The notes under the pieces are model-generated. The model saw nothing but the letters and a program-made list of their open reading frames with translations. It was not told where the DNA came from and did not search any database. The position numbers and the translations under genes were made by a program. Below are positions 7,832 to 15,937 of a stretch of 39,060 nucleotides of DNA, piece by piece (positions within the stretch are counted from its first letter, which is position 1; each line of letters begins with the position of its first letter). This stretch comes from Candidatus Poribacteria bacterium (GTDB lineage: Bacteria > Poribacteria > WGA-4E > PCPOR2b): NCBI GenBank assembly GCA_022567695.1, contig JADFGN010000005.1, positions 1 through 39,060 of the forward strand. The letters run 5' to 3'.

Positions 7832-8690
7832 GCATCCAAATCCATTGCTCTGGGTAGCGACTAATATAAGATTCGATAACCTTAGTGAACTTCTGGGTAT
7901 TGGCAATCAAATCCTGTCGTTTATTTCCGCTCTGTTCCAATACGAGTGGTGGCTCAACAATCGCACGATGCGAATCATCAGGCTGGCGAATAATGAAAGT
8001 CGGCAAAATCGTTGCACCCGTTTTCAGCGCGATTGCTACAGGGCCATAAGGTGTATAAGCCGGACGACCAAAAAAATCAACGAAGACCCCATCTGTTTTG
8101 GTGTCCACATCGGCGAGGATACCGATTAACTCATTTTTTTTGAGGCAACGTAGCGCACCTCGAATTGCTCCATCCCGATTGATGCCCGGATAACCAGCCT
8201 TTTCACGATAGGTACTGACAAGCGCATCTAGTCGTTTAGAACGCAACTGACGAACGAGTGGTCTCAAAGGATACCCATTTGCAACGATGCTCGCGGCGAG
8301 AAGTTCCCAATTGCCGAAATGTCCTGTCAGAATAATTGCGCCGTTACCTCGAGCGAGTGCTCGATCGATATGCCCTCTTCCCTCAAAAGCGACAAGCTGG
8401 TGAATCTGCTTCGATGACATCCCCGGCAGCCGCATAAACTCCACAAGGGTTTTCCCCAGATTTTGAAAGCATTGTCGGACAAGCTGTTCAATCTCTAGCG
8501 TGTCTCTCGAATCCAAACTCAAGGCAAGATGCTTGTGGGCAAGCTCTCTTTCATGGGATACAAGCTTAAAGGCAGTTACCGCCAAGGAAGCCCCGATGGA
8601 TAACGCAACCTTCCGAGGGAGCCGAGCAACGCATTGGCTCATCAATCTCGCTGTTAATCCGTAACCGTAGTCTTTCAGAGAACGCCACAT
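7779..8690 (-). CDS. lpxL: Lipid A biosynthesis lauroyl/myristoyl acyltransferase (LpxL/HtrB family)
   Basis: Adds a secondary acyl chain to lipid A at the inner membrane. The catalytic H-x4-E motif is visible as 'LTGHFGNWELLAA', followed by 'GINRDGAIRGALRCLKKNE', 'LADVDTKTDGVFVDFFGRPA' and the C-terminal 'QWIWMHERWKT' of the family. An N-terminal amphipathic/membrane stretch is present. The track begins at a TTG (8729); I prefer ATG at 8690 ('MWRSLKDYGYG'), which gives about 303 residues, the usual length. Which acyl step it performs cannot be told from sequence. It is the first gene of the lpxL-lptC-lptA-lptB-rpoN run. Confidence 0.88.
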   Translation of the reverse strand: MWRSLKDYGYGLTARLMSQCVARLPRKVALSIGASLAVTAFKLVSHERELAHKHLALSLDSRDTLEIEQLVRQCFQNLGKTLVEFMRLPGMSSKQIHQLVAFEGRGHIDRALARGNGAIILTGHFGNWELLAASIVANGYPLRPLVRQLRSKRLDALVSTYREKAGYPGINRDGAIRGALRCLKKNELIGILADVDTKTDGVFVDFFGRPAYTPYGPVAIALKTGATILPTFIIRQPDDSHRAIVEPPLVLEQSGNKRQDLIANTQKFTKVIESYISRYPEQWIWMHERWKTQPQNPANHFAD

Positions 8691-8848
8691 CTTTCGACTT
8701 ATTATAGCAAATTCCACACCAAATGACAAGACATTTTCTCATATCCTCACCGCCTTGCAATAGATGAATACTGGCTCCAGATTAGATCGGAGTTGGAGTG
8801 CAAAACTTGCTTTGCAAAATAAGGATTGAAAAATCTTGAAAATCCTGT

Positions 8849-9105
8849 TAGGTTTGAGTGGTTTGTTGCATCTGGATGGATGACGAATATATGGACAAAG
8901 GGTTCTGATATGCCAACCGCGAGGTTTGCTTTATAGACTAGCGGTTGTCGATAGGAAGATTTATGCCATCGATGGCACTGAAATTTGGCAAGCTCAAGCG
9001 ATTTCAAGAGTGGAAGCGTATGATACTGGATTCAGGGAACCCCAAAGCGTCAACCCGGTAGGAAAACTTGCTACGGTGTGGGGTAAACTCAAAGCAAGAA
9101 ACTGA
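8849..9105 (+). pseudogene. Decayed kelch-repeat protein fragment
   Basis: Seen: the plus strand reads 'WMTNIWTKGSDMPTARFAL', hits TAG, and after a +1 shift continues 'VVDRKIYAIDGTEIWQAQAI' and 'SRVEAYDTG' to a TGA at 9103-9105. This matches the kelch pattern (…W…MPTAR…VV.GKIYAIGG…VE.YD…). The tail 'SVNPVGKLATVWGKLKARN' looks like a conserved C-terminal tag. One nonsense codon and one inserted base separate the halves, so it is broken. The first part of the gene is missing. No ORF of useful length is in the track for this stretch. The rest of 8691-9251 (both sides of the fragment) shows nothing I can name. Confidence 0.65.
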
Positions 9106-9251
9106 CCAGCAACTCACTCAAATCCAAGCCCTATATGACTTCGGTTGCACGAGGCTTTTCTGTGCTATAAGTGTTGAGTTGAACAAAAATCTTGCCATAA
9201 AGTATGATATGAAAATGTCCTTCAGCCTGTTCGTCGGTGGGTAGCGCGGTA

Positions 9252-9929
9252 TCACAAGAGGTCGATTTCAGCGAATAGCCGATCAACATAACGAGTTATC
9301 GTCTCTGCGATGTGTTCCAGTGCAACGACGCTTGTCGGGATTCCCATTTTGATTACGGTTTGGGGCATTGATCGGGCACCTGCGGTTTCCGGATCTTGGG
9401 CAATCACCACACCACCGGATGCTGCCACGATTGCCGCTCCGCGTGAACCATCGTACCCCATGCCTGTCATTACAACCGCAAGACAATGACGTCCAAACGC
9501 CTTCGCCGCGCTACGGAAGAGCAGGTTCGCCGACGGAAAAATGAAGCCATCCGGTGGATTGTCGGCCAGTCGGAGAGTCAGTGAGCCGGATTCGATGAGC
9601 AAGTGCCGACTGCCGGGGGCAACGTAGATTTCGCCTGGCACAGCACGAACACCGTCTTTTGCCAAATTAACCTTCATCGTTGTTTTTCTTTTCAGTCGTT
9701 GCGCTAGCATCCACGCGGGTCCATGTTGCACCACGAAGAACGTTGCGCGGGATGTCGGGGCAAGCATATTAAAAACTTTCGTTAATGCTCCAGGCCCCCC
9801 AGTGCTAGCGGCCATAACGACGCCAACGAAAGGCAGGCTTTTCATTCTTCTCTCTTCAAGGGACGACGGATGGCTTCTCCTGGAATGCAGACTTGCGGTC
9901 GAAAAAGGTTCACAATTTTCCAGCATCAT
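9252..9929 (-). CDS. Stand-alone CheB-type protein-glutamate methylesterase
   Basis: CheB removes methyl groups from chemoreceptor glutamates. All three catalytic positions are visible: serine in 'VVMAASTGGPGAL', histidine in 'FFVVQHGPAW' and aspartate in 'VVMTGMGYDGSRG'. There is no N-terminal receiver domain; only about 30 unrelated residues precede the catalytic domain. The gene may start at ATG 9929, 9 bases after the upstream stop, or at ATG 9845 ('MKSLPFVGV'), which has a GAGAGAAG site. It follows a sigma-54 activator in the same direction. No cheR, cheA or receptor gene is in the window, so the substrate is unknown. Confidence 0.9.
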   Translation of the reverse strand: MMLENCEPFSTASLHSRRSHPSSLEERRMKSLPFVGVVMAASTGGPGALTKVFNMLAPTSRATFFVVQHGPAWMLAQRLKRKTTMKVNLAKDGVRAVPGEIYVAPGSRHLLIESGSLTLRLADNPPDGFIFPSANLLFRSAAKAFGRHCLAVVMTGMGYDGSRGAAIVAASGGVVIAQDPETAGARSMPQTVIKMGIPTSVVALEHIAETITRYVDRLFAEIDLL

Positions 9930-9938
9930 TTGCAGTTT

Positions 9939-10904
9939 CTAATAGTCCTTGATCTGATACGTTTCAAGATAGCGGTAGAGTTGCCGTCTTTGGACGCCAA
10001 GAATTTTAGCCGCATGGGTTTTATTATTTTTTGTTGCCGCAAGCACTCGAATGATGTGGGTTCTGATAACCTGATCCAGTGGGGGAAATTCAGTAATACC
10101 CGTTAGGGGCACGGGCGTACGTGTCTGAATATAGAGCGATGAAGCCGATAATTCATCGCCGGAGAGAAAAATCAGCGAGCGTTCGAGGACATTAAAAAGC
10201 TCACGCACGTTACCCGGCCAATGATAATTCATCAAATGCACATTGGCATCTTGAGTCACCTGAATCTTCCGATCCGGTGCATGCTTCCGAAGAAAAAATT
10301 CGACAAGGTCTGGGATATCTTCACGGTGTTCCCTGAGTGGTGGCACTTCTAAAGTCAGCACACTGAGCCGAAAGAAAAGATCCGCTCTGAATCTGCCCTC
10401 CTCAATCTCTTCACTCAAGGACCTGTTTGTAGCAGCAATCACCCGCACATCAACCCTGATCGATTGAGTGGAACCAATGGGAATAAATTCCATGGTCTCA
10501 AGCACTCGCAGAAGTTTGGCTTGATGAGATAATGGCAACTCACCGATTTCATCCATCAAAAGGGTGCCGTTATTTGTGATTTGAAACAATCCGGGTTTAT
10601 TTTGAGTTGCGCCAGTAAACGCTCCCTTTCGATAGCCAAAAAGTTCGCTTTCGAGAAGCTGCTCTTGTAAGTTGGCGCAGTTAATGGTAATGAAAGCCTT
10701 CTCTGAACGCGGACTGAGTTGATAAAGTGCTCGTGCAACAAGTTCCTTCCCAGTTCCAGTTTCCCCTTGAATGAGGACGGGTGAGTCACTCTCGGCGATC
10801 TGAGTAATTTCCTGCTTTAACGCCTCCATGCTCGGGCTGTGTCCAAGAATCAGCTTGTCTAGAATTGAATCTCGATCGCCAGTTTTATTCGTAGTTGTGT
10901 TCAT
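9939..10904 (-). CDS. Sigma-54-dependent transcriptional activator without receiver domain
   Basis: Bacterial enhancer-binding protein that hydrolyses ATP to open promoters bound by RpoN. The 321 residues start almost directly with the AAA+ domain: Walker A 'GETGTGKELVARALY', the sigma-54 contact loop 'GAFTGA', Walker B 'GTLLMDEIGELPL', 'VIAATNRSL', arginine finger region 'FRADLFFRLSV' and 'WPGNVREL'. The C-terminal Fis-type HTH is 'THAAKILGVQRRQLYRYLE'. There is no receiver, GAF or PAS domain, so control must be by expression or partner proteins (PspF-like layout). A strong sigma-70-type promoter lies upstream, and cheB follows closely. Confidence 0.93.
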   Translation of the reverse strand: MNTTTNKTGDRDSILDKLILGHSPSMEALKQEITQIAESDSPVLIQGETGTGKELVARALYQLSPRSEKAFITINCANLQEQLLESELFGYRKGAFTGATQNKPGLFQITNNGTLLMDEIGELPLSHQAKLLRVLETMEFIPIGSTQSIRVDVRVIAATNRSLSEEIEEGRFRADLFFRLSVLTLEVPPLREHREDIPDLVEFFLRKHAPDRKIQVTQDANVHLMNYHWPGNVRELFNVLERSLIFLSGDELSASSLYIQTRTPVPLTGITEFPPLDQVIRTHIIRVLAATKNNKTHAAKILGVQRRQLYRYLETYQIKDY

Positions 10905-11043
10905 CAGATTGAATAAGATAGTAGATCTAACTCTGTGAAATCAAGGCTTTGAGGGAAGGTTTTTCACGTTTAAGGGGATTTGAACCCTAAGGGGTTCTGA
11001 GATTCTTGGAGCCGGTCATCAATATTTTGATTCTTGCACAAGC

Positions 11044-11072
11044 AGTATAGTCGATCTGTTCTTGATTGTCAA
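11044..11072 (-). promoter_or_regulatory. Sigma-70-type promoter for the activator-cheB pair
   Basis: On the minus strand TTGACA (11067-11072) is followed after exactly 17 bases by TATACT (11044-11049). It lies in the 194-base gap between the TPR-glycosyltransferase stop and the sigma-54 activator start. A GAACCC-CTTA-GGGTTC hairpin follows in the untranslated leader. Confidence 0.7.
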
Positions 11073-11098
11073 TTCTTTTTTGCCGATGGTAATACGTC

Positions 11099-13489
11099 TC
11101 ATTCTTGTATTTCCTCTGCGATGTCCGCTAAAACCGATTGCCAGTCTCCCGGCCGACGTTGTCGAAATATCCGCATCGTGGGATACCACGGGCTGTCCTC
11201 CCGATCTAACAACCAACGCCAATCCGGTGCAAATGGCAAGACCATCCAAACCGGTTTTCCAAGGGCACCTGCCAGATGTGCCACGGCGGTATCCACTGCG
11301 ACGACGAGATCGAGTTGCATAAGCACGGCGGCAGTGTCTGCGAAGTCTCCCAGAAATTCGCTTAGATCGATGACCTGCCTATTGAGGTAATGCTCAAGCT
11401 CAGATTTTCTCTCCCCCTTTTGCAGACTAAATAATACAACGTCGGGGACATCCGCCAGCGGTCGGAAGTCGGACAGTGAGCAGGAGCGATTGTGGTCGTT
11501 TGGGTGCGATGGGTTGCCACCCCAAACGATGCCAATTCGCTGCACGCTCGAATGTGGTTTCAGCAGGGAATCGAGCTTTGGCGTGATTTCGTCGGGTGCG
11601 TGAAGATAGGGCACCTCATTAGGAATCGAACTCAGGCGAGTTTGAAGAATGTGGGGTAAGCTCATCAGTGGAGCGTGGAGATCGAAATCCAAGGCGTCGT
11701 CTTCTTGACAAATGAGTTGATCGATTCCCGAACAAGTTTTTAGCAATCGAATCAAAGGCTTCTGACACTCGACAATCACCTTGCCACCGCGTGTTTTCAC
11801 TTGCGGTGCATAACGCACAAATTGGATTGTATCGCCGATGCCTTGCTCGGCATGAAGCAGGATGGTCTTTCCTTCTAGCAAATCCCCATTCCACAGCGGT
11901 TGCGGAAATTGGCGAGGTGTGTTCTCTTTGAGTTTCCATCGCCATTCGTATCCCGACCACCCGTTTTCAAAGTCACCCATCAATAACTGGGTCAGCGAAA
12001 GATTGAGGTGCGCCTCGGCATGGTTTGGCGAGATTTCCAGCGCACGTTGAAAACAGGAGATTGCCACATCAAGTTGTCCCTGCTTTTTGAAGACGATGCC
12101 AAGGTTATTGTGCCCATCGACGTAATCTGGCTTAATCGCTAACGCTTCTTGAAAACATGCTGCGGCTTCATCTAATCGGTTCAAATCCCTGAAAACATTT
12201 CCCAGATTGTTGTGTGCCTCAACATAGTCTGGCTTGAACTTCAACGCCCTTCGCAAATTTGTTTCCGCTTCAACTAACTTTTTCTGATCATGGTATACAA
12301 CCCCGAGATTGTTGTATGGGTCGGGGTAGCTTGGTTGAATCGCCAATGCCTTTTGAAAGGACTTTACTGCCTCGTCGAGCCGATTTTTCTGCTTAAAAAC
12401 AACACCGAGGTTGTTGTAGGTATGGGAATAATTCGGTTGAATTTGTAACGCATGTTGGTAACTGTCTATTGCCCCGTCCAATTCACCTTGGGCTTGAAGT
12501 GCATTACCCAGAGCGTTATGAATTTCGGCAGCGTCTGGCTGAAGACGAAGTGCCTGCTTATAACACATGATTGCTTCGTCCAATTTCCCCGCTTCGAGGG
12601 AAGGCTTCGTGAAGGATTCAACCTGTTCTTTGAACACATTTCCCAAATTATAATACGCTTTGGCATAGTTGGGATTGAGCCTCAGTGCCTCGCGTAGCGC
12701 GGCGATCGATCGATCGATTTTTCCTAAATTCTTGAGTGCAACACCGAGGTTGTTGTACACTTCAGCGGAATCCGGTTTAAATTGCAACGCCCGCTGGAAA
12801 TTCTCTACTGCCTCCTCAAGCTGTCCCTGATTCTGGAGAACAACGCCAAGACCATTGTACGCCTCTGTGTAATCACCTCGAATCTGCAAGGCTTCGCGAT
12901 AATTGAAAATTGCCTCGTTTAAATTTCCGAGATCTCTCAGCACATCACCCAGCTTGTTGTATGTTTCAGCGTTACCGGGACGAATTTGTATGGCTCGACG
13001 AAAATACTCCACTGCCTCCGTCAACTTGTCAGTTTCGCTTAACACGCTCCCCAAGTTGAAGTGGGCTTCTGCAAAATCGGGCTCAAGCTGCAACGCTTTA
13101 CGGTAACACGTCACTGCCATATCCAGTTTATCTTGCGCTTTGAACGCATTCCCCAAATTGTTATGCGCAGTCGCAGTGTTCGGGTTCAATCGTAACGTAT
13201 GTCGAAAGCTTGCGATGGCTTCATCCAGTTTTCCGACAGCGAAATATGCTGTGCCGATATTGCTGTAAAATGCCGGATTTGAGCTGTTGAATTGAATGGC
13301 TTGGTTGATGTAGTCGATAGCGATTTCGTGTTTGCCGACTTGATGCGCGATTAACCCCAGAAGGTGTTTTGCATCGGCATTGGTGGGTTGGACTTCAAGC
13401 ACCTCGCGGTAGGCCTGCTCGGCTTGCTGGAGATTCCCGTCCTGATGATGTTTCAACCCGATTGCTAAGGCTTGATCAACGGTTACCAT
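11099..13489 (-). CDS. Large TPR-repeat protein with C-terminal glycosyltransferase (GT9-like) domain
   Basis: About 15 TPR units of 34 residues fill the first ~530 residues ('AEVYNNLGVALKNLGKIDRS', 'EAHNNLGNVFRDLNRLDEAA'). The last ~270 residues are a glycosyltransferase-like domain with 'GEGIGDTIQFVRYA'-type ('HAEQGIGDTIQFVRYAPQV'), 'RIGIVWGGNPSHPND' and 'VAVDTAVAHLAGALGKPVW' motifs resembling the heptosyltransferase (GT9) fold. Substrate unknown. The track starts at 13513; ATG at 13489 (MVTVDQAL) has an AAAGGA site 8 bases upstream and matches the paralogue's start. TPR 9 carries an 11-residue insert ('VESFTKPSLEA'). No signal peptide, so cytoplasmic. Confidence 0.88.
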   Translation of the reverse strand: MVTVDQALAIGLKHHQDGNLQQAEQAYREVLEVQPTNADAKHLLGLIAHQVGKHEIAIDYINQAIQFNSSNPAFYSNIGTAYFAVGKLDEAIASFRHTLRLNPNTATAHNNLGNAFKAQDKLDMAVTCYRKALQLEPDFAEAHFNLGSVLSETDKLTEAVEYFRRAIQIRPGNAETYNKLGDVLRDLGNLNEAIFNYREALQIRGDYTEAYNGLGVVLQNQGQLEEAVENFQRALQFKPDSAEVYNNLGVALKNLGKIDRSIAALREALRLNPNYAKAYYNLGNVFKEQVESFTKPSLEAGKLDEAIMCYKQALRLQPDAAEIHNALGNALQAQGELDGAIDSYQHALQIQPNYSHTYNNLGVVFKQKNRLDEAVKSFQKALAIQPSYPDPYNNLGVVYHDQKKLVEAETNLRRALKFKPDYVEAHNNLGNVFRDLNRLDEAAACFQEALAIKPDYVDGHNNLGIVFKKQGQLDVAISCFQRALEISPNHAEAHLNLSLTQLLMGDFENGWSGYEWRWKLKENTPRQFPQPLWNGDLLEGKTILLHAEQGIGDTIQFVRYAPQVKTRGGKVIVECQKPLIRLLKTCSGIDQLICQEDDALDFDLHAPLMSLPHILQTRLSSIPNEVPYLHAPDEITPKLDSLLKPHSSVQRIGIVWGGNPSHPNDHNRSCSLSDFRPLADVPDVVLFSLQKGERKSELEHYLNRQVIDLSEFLGDFADTAAVLMQLDLVVAVDTAVAHLAGALGKPVWMVLPFAPDWRWLLDREDSPWYPTMRIFRQRRPGDWQSVLADIAEEIQE

Positions 13490-13519
13490 ACCGATTTTCC
13501 TTTGGCGAAACATCTCGTG

Positions 13520-13774
13520 TTATTTCGCGTGAAATCGCTTGTACACCCCAGATAACTCTTTGGGGTTATCGACATACAACTCCGTGTATCCGCAGTCGCC
13601 GCATACCCAAGCATGAAGCGTGTAATTATGTCTTCCCTTGAACAGCAAGGCATCTGGCTTTTCATAGGTCTGAACGCTTAAATCTTTGCTTGTGCCCGGA
13701 TCATAGCGATCAATAACTCGTATCTTTGGAATCACATCATGAGACTCACACTTTGGGCAAATACCATTTTTCAT
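13520..13774 (-). CDS. Small zinc-ribbon protein of unknown function
   Basis: 84 residues with two cysteine pairs, 'CPKC' near the N-terminus and 'CGDCGYTELYV' at about residue 58, which together can bind one zinc ion. Between them are 'YEKPDALLFKGRHNYTLHAWV'. This layout is common in small uncharacterised zinc-ribbon proteins. It lies between two paralogous TPR-glycosyltransferase genes in the same direction with about 30 bases on either side, so co-transcription is likely. The function is unknown. Confidence 0.8.
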   Translation of the reverse strand: MKNGICPKCESHDVIPKIRVIDRYDPGTSKDLSVQTYEKPDALLFKGRHNYTLHAWVCGDCGYTELYVDNPKELSGVYKRFHAK

Positions 13775-13805
13775 TAGACATCGCTCATTTAATTCGTGGG
13801 TTTGG

Positions 13806-15398
13806 TTACTTTTCGTTCTTCAGTGCCGACACAACACGTTCAAAGACCGATTCCCAATCTTCCAGACGGGGTTGTCGAAAGAGCCGCATCGTGGGATACC
13901 ATGGGCTATCTTCCCGATCTAAAAACCAACGCCAGTCGGGTGCAAACGGTAATAGGACCCAGACAGGTCTACCAAGCGCACCTGCTAGATGTGCTACAGC
14001 GGTATCTACCGTGATGACGAGCTCTAGCTTCATTATTGCAGCGGCGGTATCCGCAAAATCACTTAAAAATGGACTTAGATTGATGACCTGATTGAGTCCA
14101 TCGCTCTCTAAGGTCAGTTTAGTCCTTTCCTCGGCTTTTTGTAAGCTAAATAACGCGACATCCTCCACTTCTGTCAACAGTTGAAAATGGATCAAGGGAC
14201 AGGAGCGATTCGCATCGTTTTGATGTTTCGGGTTGCCTGCCCAAACGATGCCGATACGTCGTTTTCCGTTGTGCGTTTTCAGAATAGCGTTGAGTGGCGA
14301 ATCGGATTCATCGCCAGCATGAAGGTAAGGAATACTCGCAGGAATGGTGTTGAGGCGAGTTTTGAGAATGCAGGGCAGACTCATCAGTGGAGCATGGAGA
14401 TCAAACGGCGGCAGTGAAGATCTTTCGGCAACCAAGAGATCGATCCCCGGACAGCTTCTAAACAACCGCATCAATGAGTTATCGCATTCGACAATCACTG
14501 TGCCGCCGCGTTGTTTGACCAATGGAGCATAACGAATAAATTGGATTGTGTCTCCAAGCCCCTGTTCAGCGTGGAGCAGAATCGTTTTCTCCGCCAGCGG
14601 AGAACCGTCCCACAGCGGTTGGCGAAACTCACGGGGCAAGCTTGCTTTGGATTTCCAACGCCATTCGTATCCCTGCCATCCTCGCTCAAAGTCACCCCGA
14701 AGCAGCATAACCAGTGAGCGGTTAAAATTCGCTTCGGCGTGGTTCGGATTGATTCGCAGTGCCTGTTGAAAACTTTCCATTGCTTTTTCTAATTTATTTT
14801 GAGCTTTATATGCGGTTCCGAGATTGTTGTATGCCTCGACATAGTCGGACCTGTGCAGAATCGCTCTTTGAAAACATTGGATGGCTTCATTGAGTTTTCT
14901 CCTGCGTTGGGCGTTTTCGGTACACGCAATTCCTGCAGACGTAGGTAGGCTCTGCACTTGAAACGCAATGCCGAGGTTGTTGTGCGCTTGCGCGTAGGTT
15001 GGCTGGAGTTGCAATGCTCGCCGGAAAGTGTCTACCGCTTCTTCTAATTTCCCTTGTTCTCTGAGTGCAACACCTAGATTGTGGTACGCTTCCGCATAAT
15101 CCGGCTTAAGCTGTATCGCCTCTTGGAAGCTAGTGATAGCTTGATCCGGTTTGCCCAAAGCTTGGTAAGCGACCCCGATATCACTACGGTAAGCCGGATT
15201 GGAGGGGGTGGATGCAATGGCTTGGTTCATGTAATCAATCGCAACATCGTTTCTTCCGACCTGATGTGCAAGCACGCCGAGGAGATGCAGGGCATCAGCA
15301 TTTTGGGGATTGATCTGAAGGATTTGACGGTAGATGTGTTCAGCTTGCTGGAGATTACCTGCTTGATGATACTTTAAGGCTTGATCAATGGTTGACAT
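13806..15398 (-). CDS. TPR-repeat protein with C-terminal glycosyltransferase (GT9-like) domain, paralogue
   Basis: Shorter paralogue (530 residues) of the gene at 11.1-13.5 kb: about 7 TPR units, then the same glycosyltransferase domain ('HAEQGLGDTIQFIRYAPLV', 'RRIGIVWAGNPKHQNDANRSC', 'VITVDTAVAHLAGALGRPVW', 'WRWFLDREDSPWYPTMRLFRQ'). The start ATG 15398 gives 'MSTIDQALKYHQAGNLQQAE', parallel to the paralogue. TPR 5 contains a ~17-residue insert ('SLPTSAGIACTENAQRRR') between its two helices, at the same place as the insert in the larger protein. Likely arisen by gene duplication. The sugar donor and acceptor are unknown. Confidence 0.88.
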   Translation of the reverse strand: MSTIDQALKYHQAGNLQQAEHIYRQILQINPQNADALHLLGVLAHQVGRNDVAIDYMNQAIASTPSNPAYRSDIGVAYQALGKPDQAITSFQEAIQLKPDYAEAYHNLGVALREQGKLEEAVDTFRRALQLQPTYAQAHNNLGIAFQVQSLPTSAGIACTENAQRRRKLNEAIQCFQRAILHRSDYVEAYNNLGTAYKAQNKLEKAMESFQQALRINPNHAEANFNRSLVMLLRGDFERGWQGYEWRWKSKASLPREFRQPLWDGSPLAEKTILLHAEQGLGDTIQFIRYAPLVKQRGGTVIVECDNSLMRLFRSCPGIDLLVAERSSLPPFDLHAPLMSLPCILKTRLNTIPASIPYLHAGDESDSPLNAILKTHNGKRRIGIVWAGNPKHQNDANRSCPLIHFQLLTEVEDVALFSLQKAEERTKLTLESDGLNQVINLSPFLSDFADTAAAIMKLELVITVDTAVAHLAGALGRPVWVLLPFAPDWRWFLDREDSPWYPTMRLFRQPRLEDWESVFERVVSALKNEK

Positions 15399-15718
15399 GT
15401 TAAAAAGTGCCTAGAGTGCCTAGAGTTGGCAATTTGCGCGAGGATATTGCTCCCACCCGAAGGGCATCCCCGTCCCTTCGGCAGACTTAGGGCAAGCTCT
15501 AAAGGGCGAGGTTATCTTGCGGGGATTCTATAATTTCGGACTACGTAACGCGCAAACTTACTGAAACCTCTTTCTTCCACTTTGCTGATTCATCCAACTG
15601 GCTGGCTAATCTCAAAAAAGACTTGCAGCATTTATAGGTTGTCCTGTAAAATTAAAAACGTCAAAGTCAAGTTACCTTCCAAATTTAATCTTCATCTGAG
15701 TTCTTAGGAGAATAAGCG
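15399..15718. other. 320-base intergenic stretch with repeats and a hairpin
   Basis: Between divergent TPR and selenoprotein genes. It holds a short direct repeat TCTAGGCAC x2 next to the TPR start, one copy of the dispersed GCGCGAGG…CCCACCCGAAGGG repeat (15436-15464), the perfect hairpin CCGAAGGG/CCCTTCGG (15457-15481) and, for the plus-strand gene, a possible weak promoter (TTGCAG, 18 bases, TAAAAT near 15625-15655). No further gene seen. Confidence 0.5.
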
Positions 15719-15937
15719 ATGGAACTGCAAATTGAGTATTGCTCTTCTTGAAACTATAAGCCCAGAGCCGCCAGTGTGGCGGACCAACTGAACGAAAAAT
15801 ATAACACCGAAGTTAAGCTTGTAGCTGGTAGTGGCGGATGCTTTGAAGTCACTTTTGACGGTAAATTGATCTATTCCAAACTGGAAACGGGTCAATTCCC
15901 GGCGATCGGCCAGATTACCAGTGCTATTGACGGATGA
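15719..15937 (+). CDS. SelW-like (Rdx family) selenoprotein; TGA at codon 11 read as selenocysteine
   Basis: Not in the ORF track because of an in-frame TGA at 15749-15751. Read through, it gives 72 residues beginning 'MELQIEYCSSUNYKPRAAS' and continuing 'GSGGCFEVTFDGKLIYSK' and 'ETGQFPAIGQ'. This has the C-x-x-U redox motif followed by Y-K-P, and the 'FEVT..GKL.YSK' block, of the thioredoxin-fold SelW/Rdx family, so the TGA stands exactly where the family has Sec or Cys. An AGGAG site lies 8 bases before the ATG. The real stop is TGA directly followed by TAA (15935-15940). A hairpin right after codon 11 fits a bacterial SECIS. The family is thought to act in thiol redox control. selA/B/C/D genes are not in the window. 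Confidence 0.87.
15752..15785 (+). promoter_or_regulatory. Candidate bacterial SECIS element
   Basis: Starting 17 bases after the in-frame TGA, CCGCC (15768-15772) pairs with GGCGG (15778-15782) around the loop AGTGT, which carries G-T at the apex. Distance and small G/U-containing apical loop agree with what is known for SelB-bound SECIS hairpins inside bacterial coding regions. The lower stem is imperfect. Confidence 0.6.

Noticed and set aside
8747-9007. 86-residue minus-strand ORF
   Set aside because: Antisense to the kelch remnant; no motif or ribosome site.
15719-15937. Treating the in-frame TGA as a simple nonsense mutation
   Set aside because: The TGA replaces exactly the redox cysteine of the family, a fitting hairpin follows and no other damage is seen, so recoding is the better reading, though not proven.
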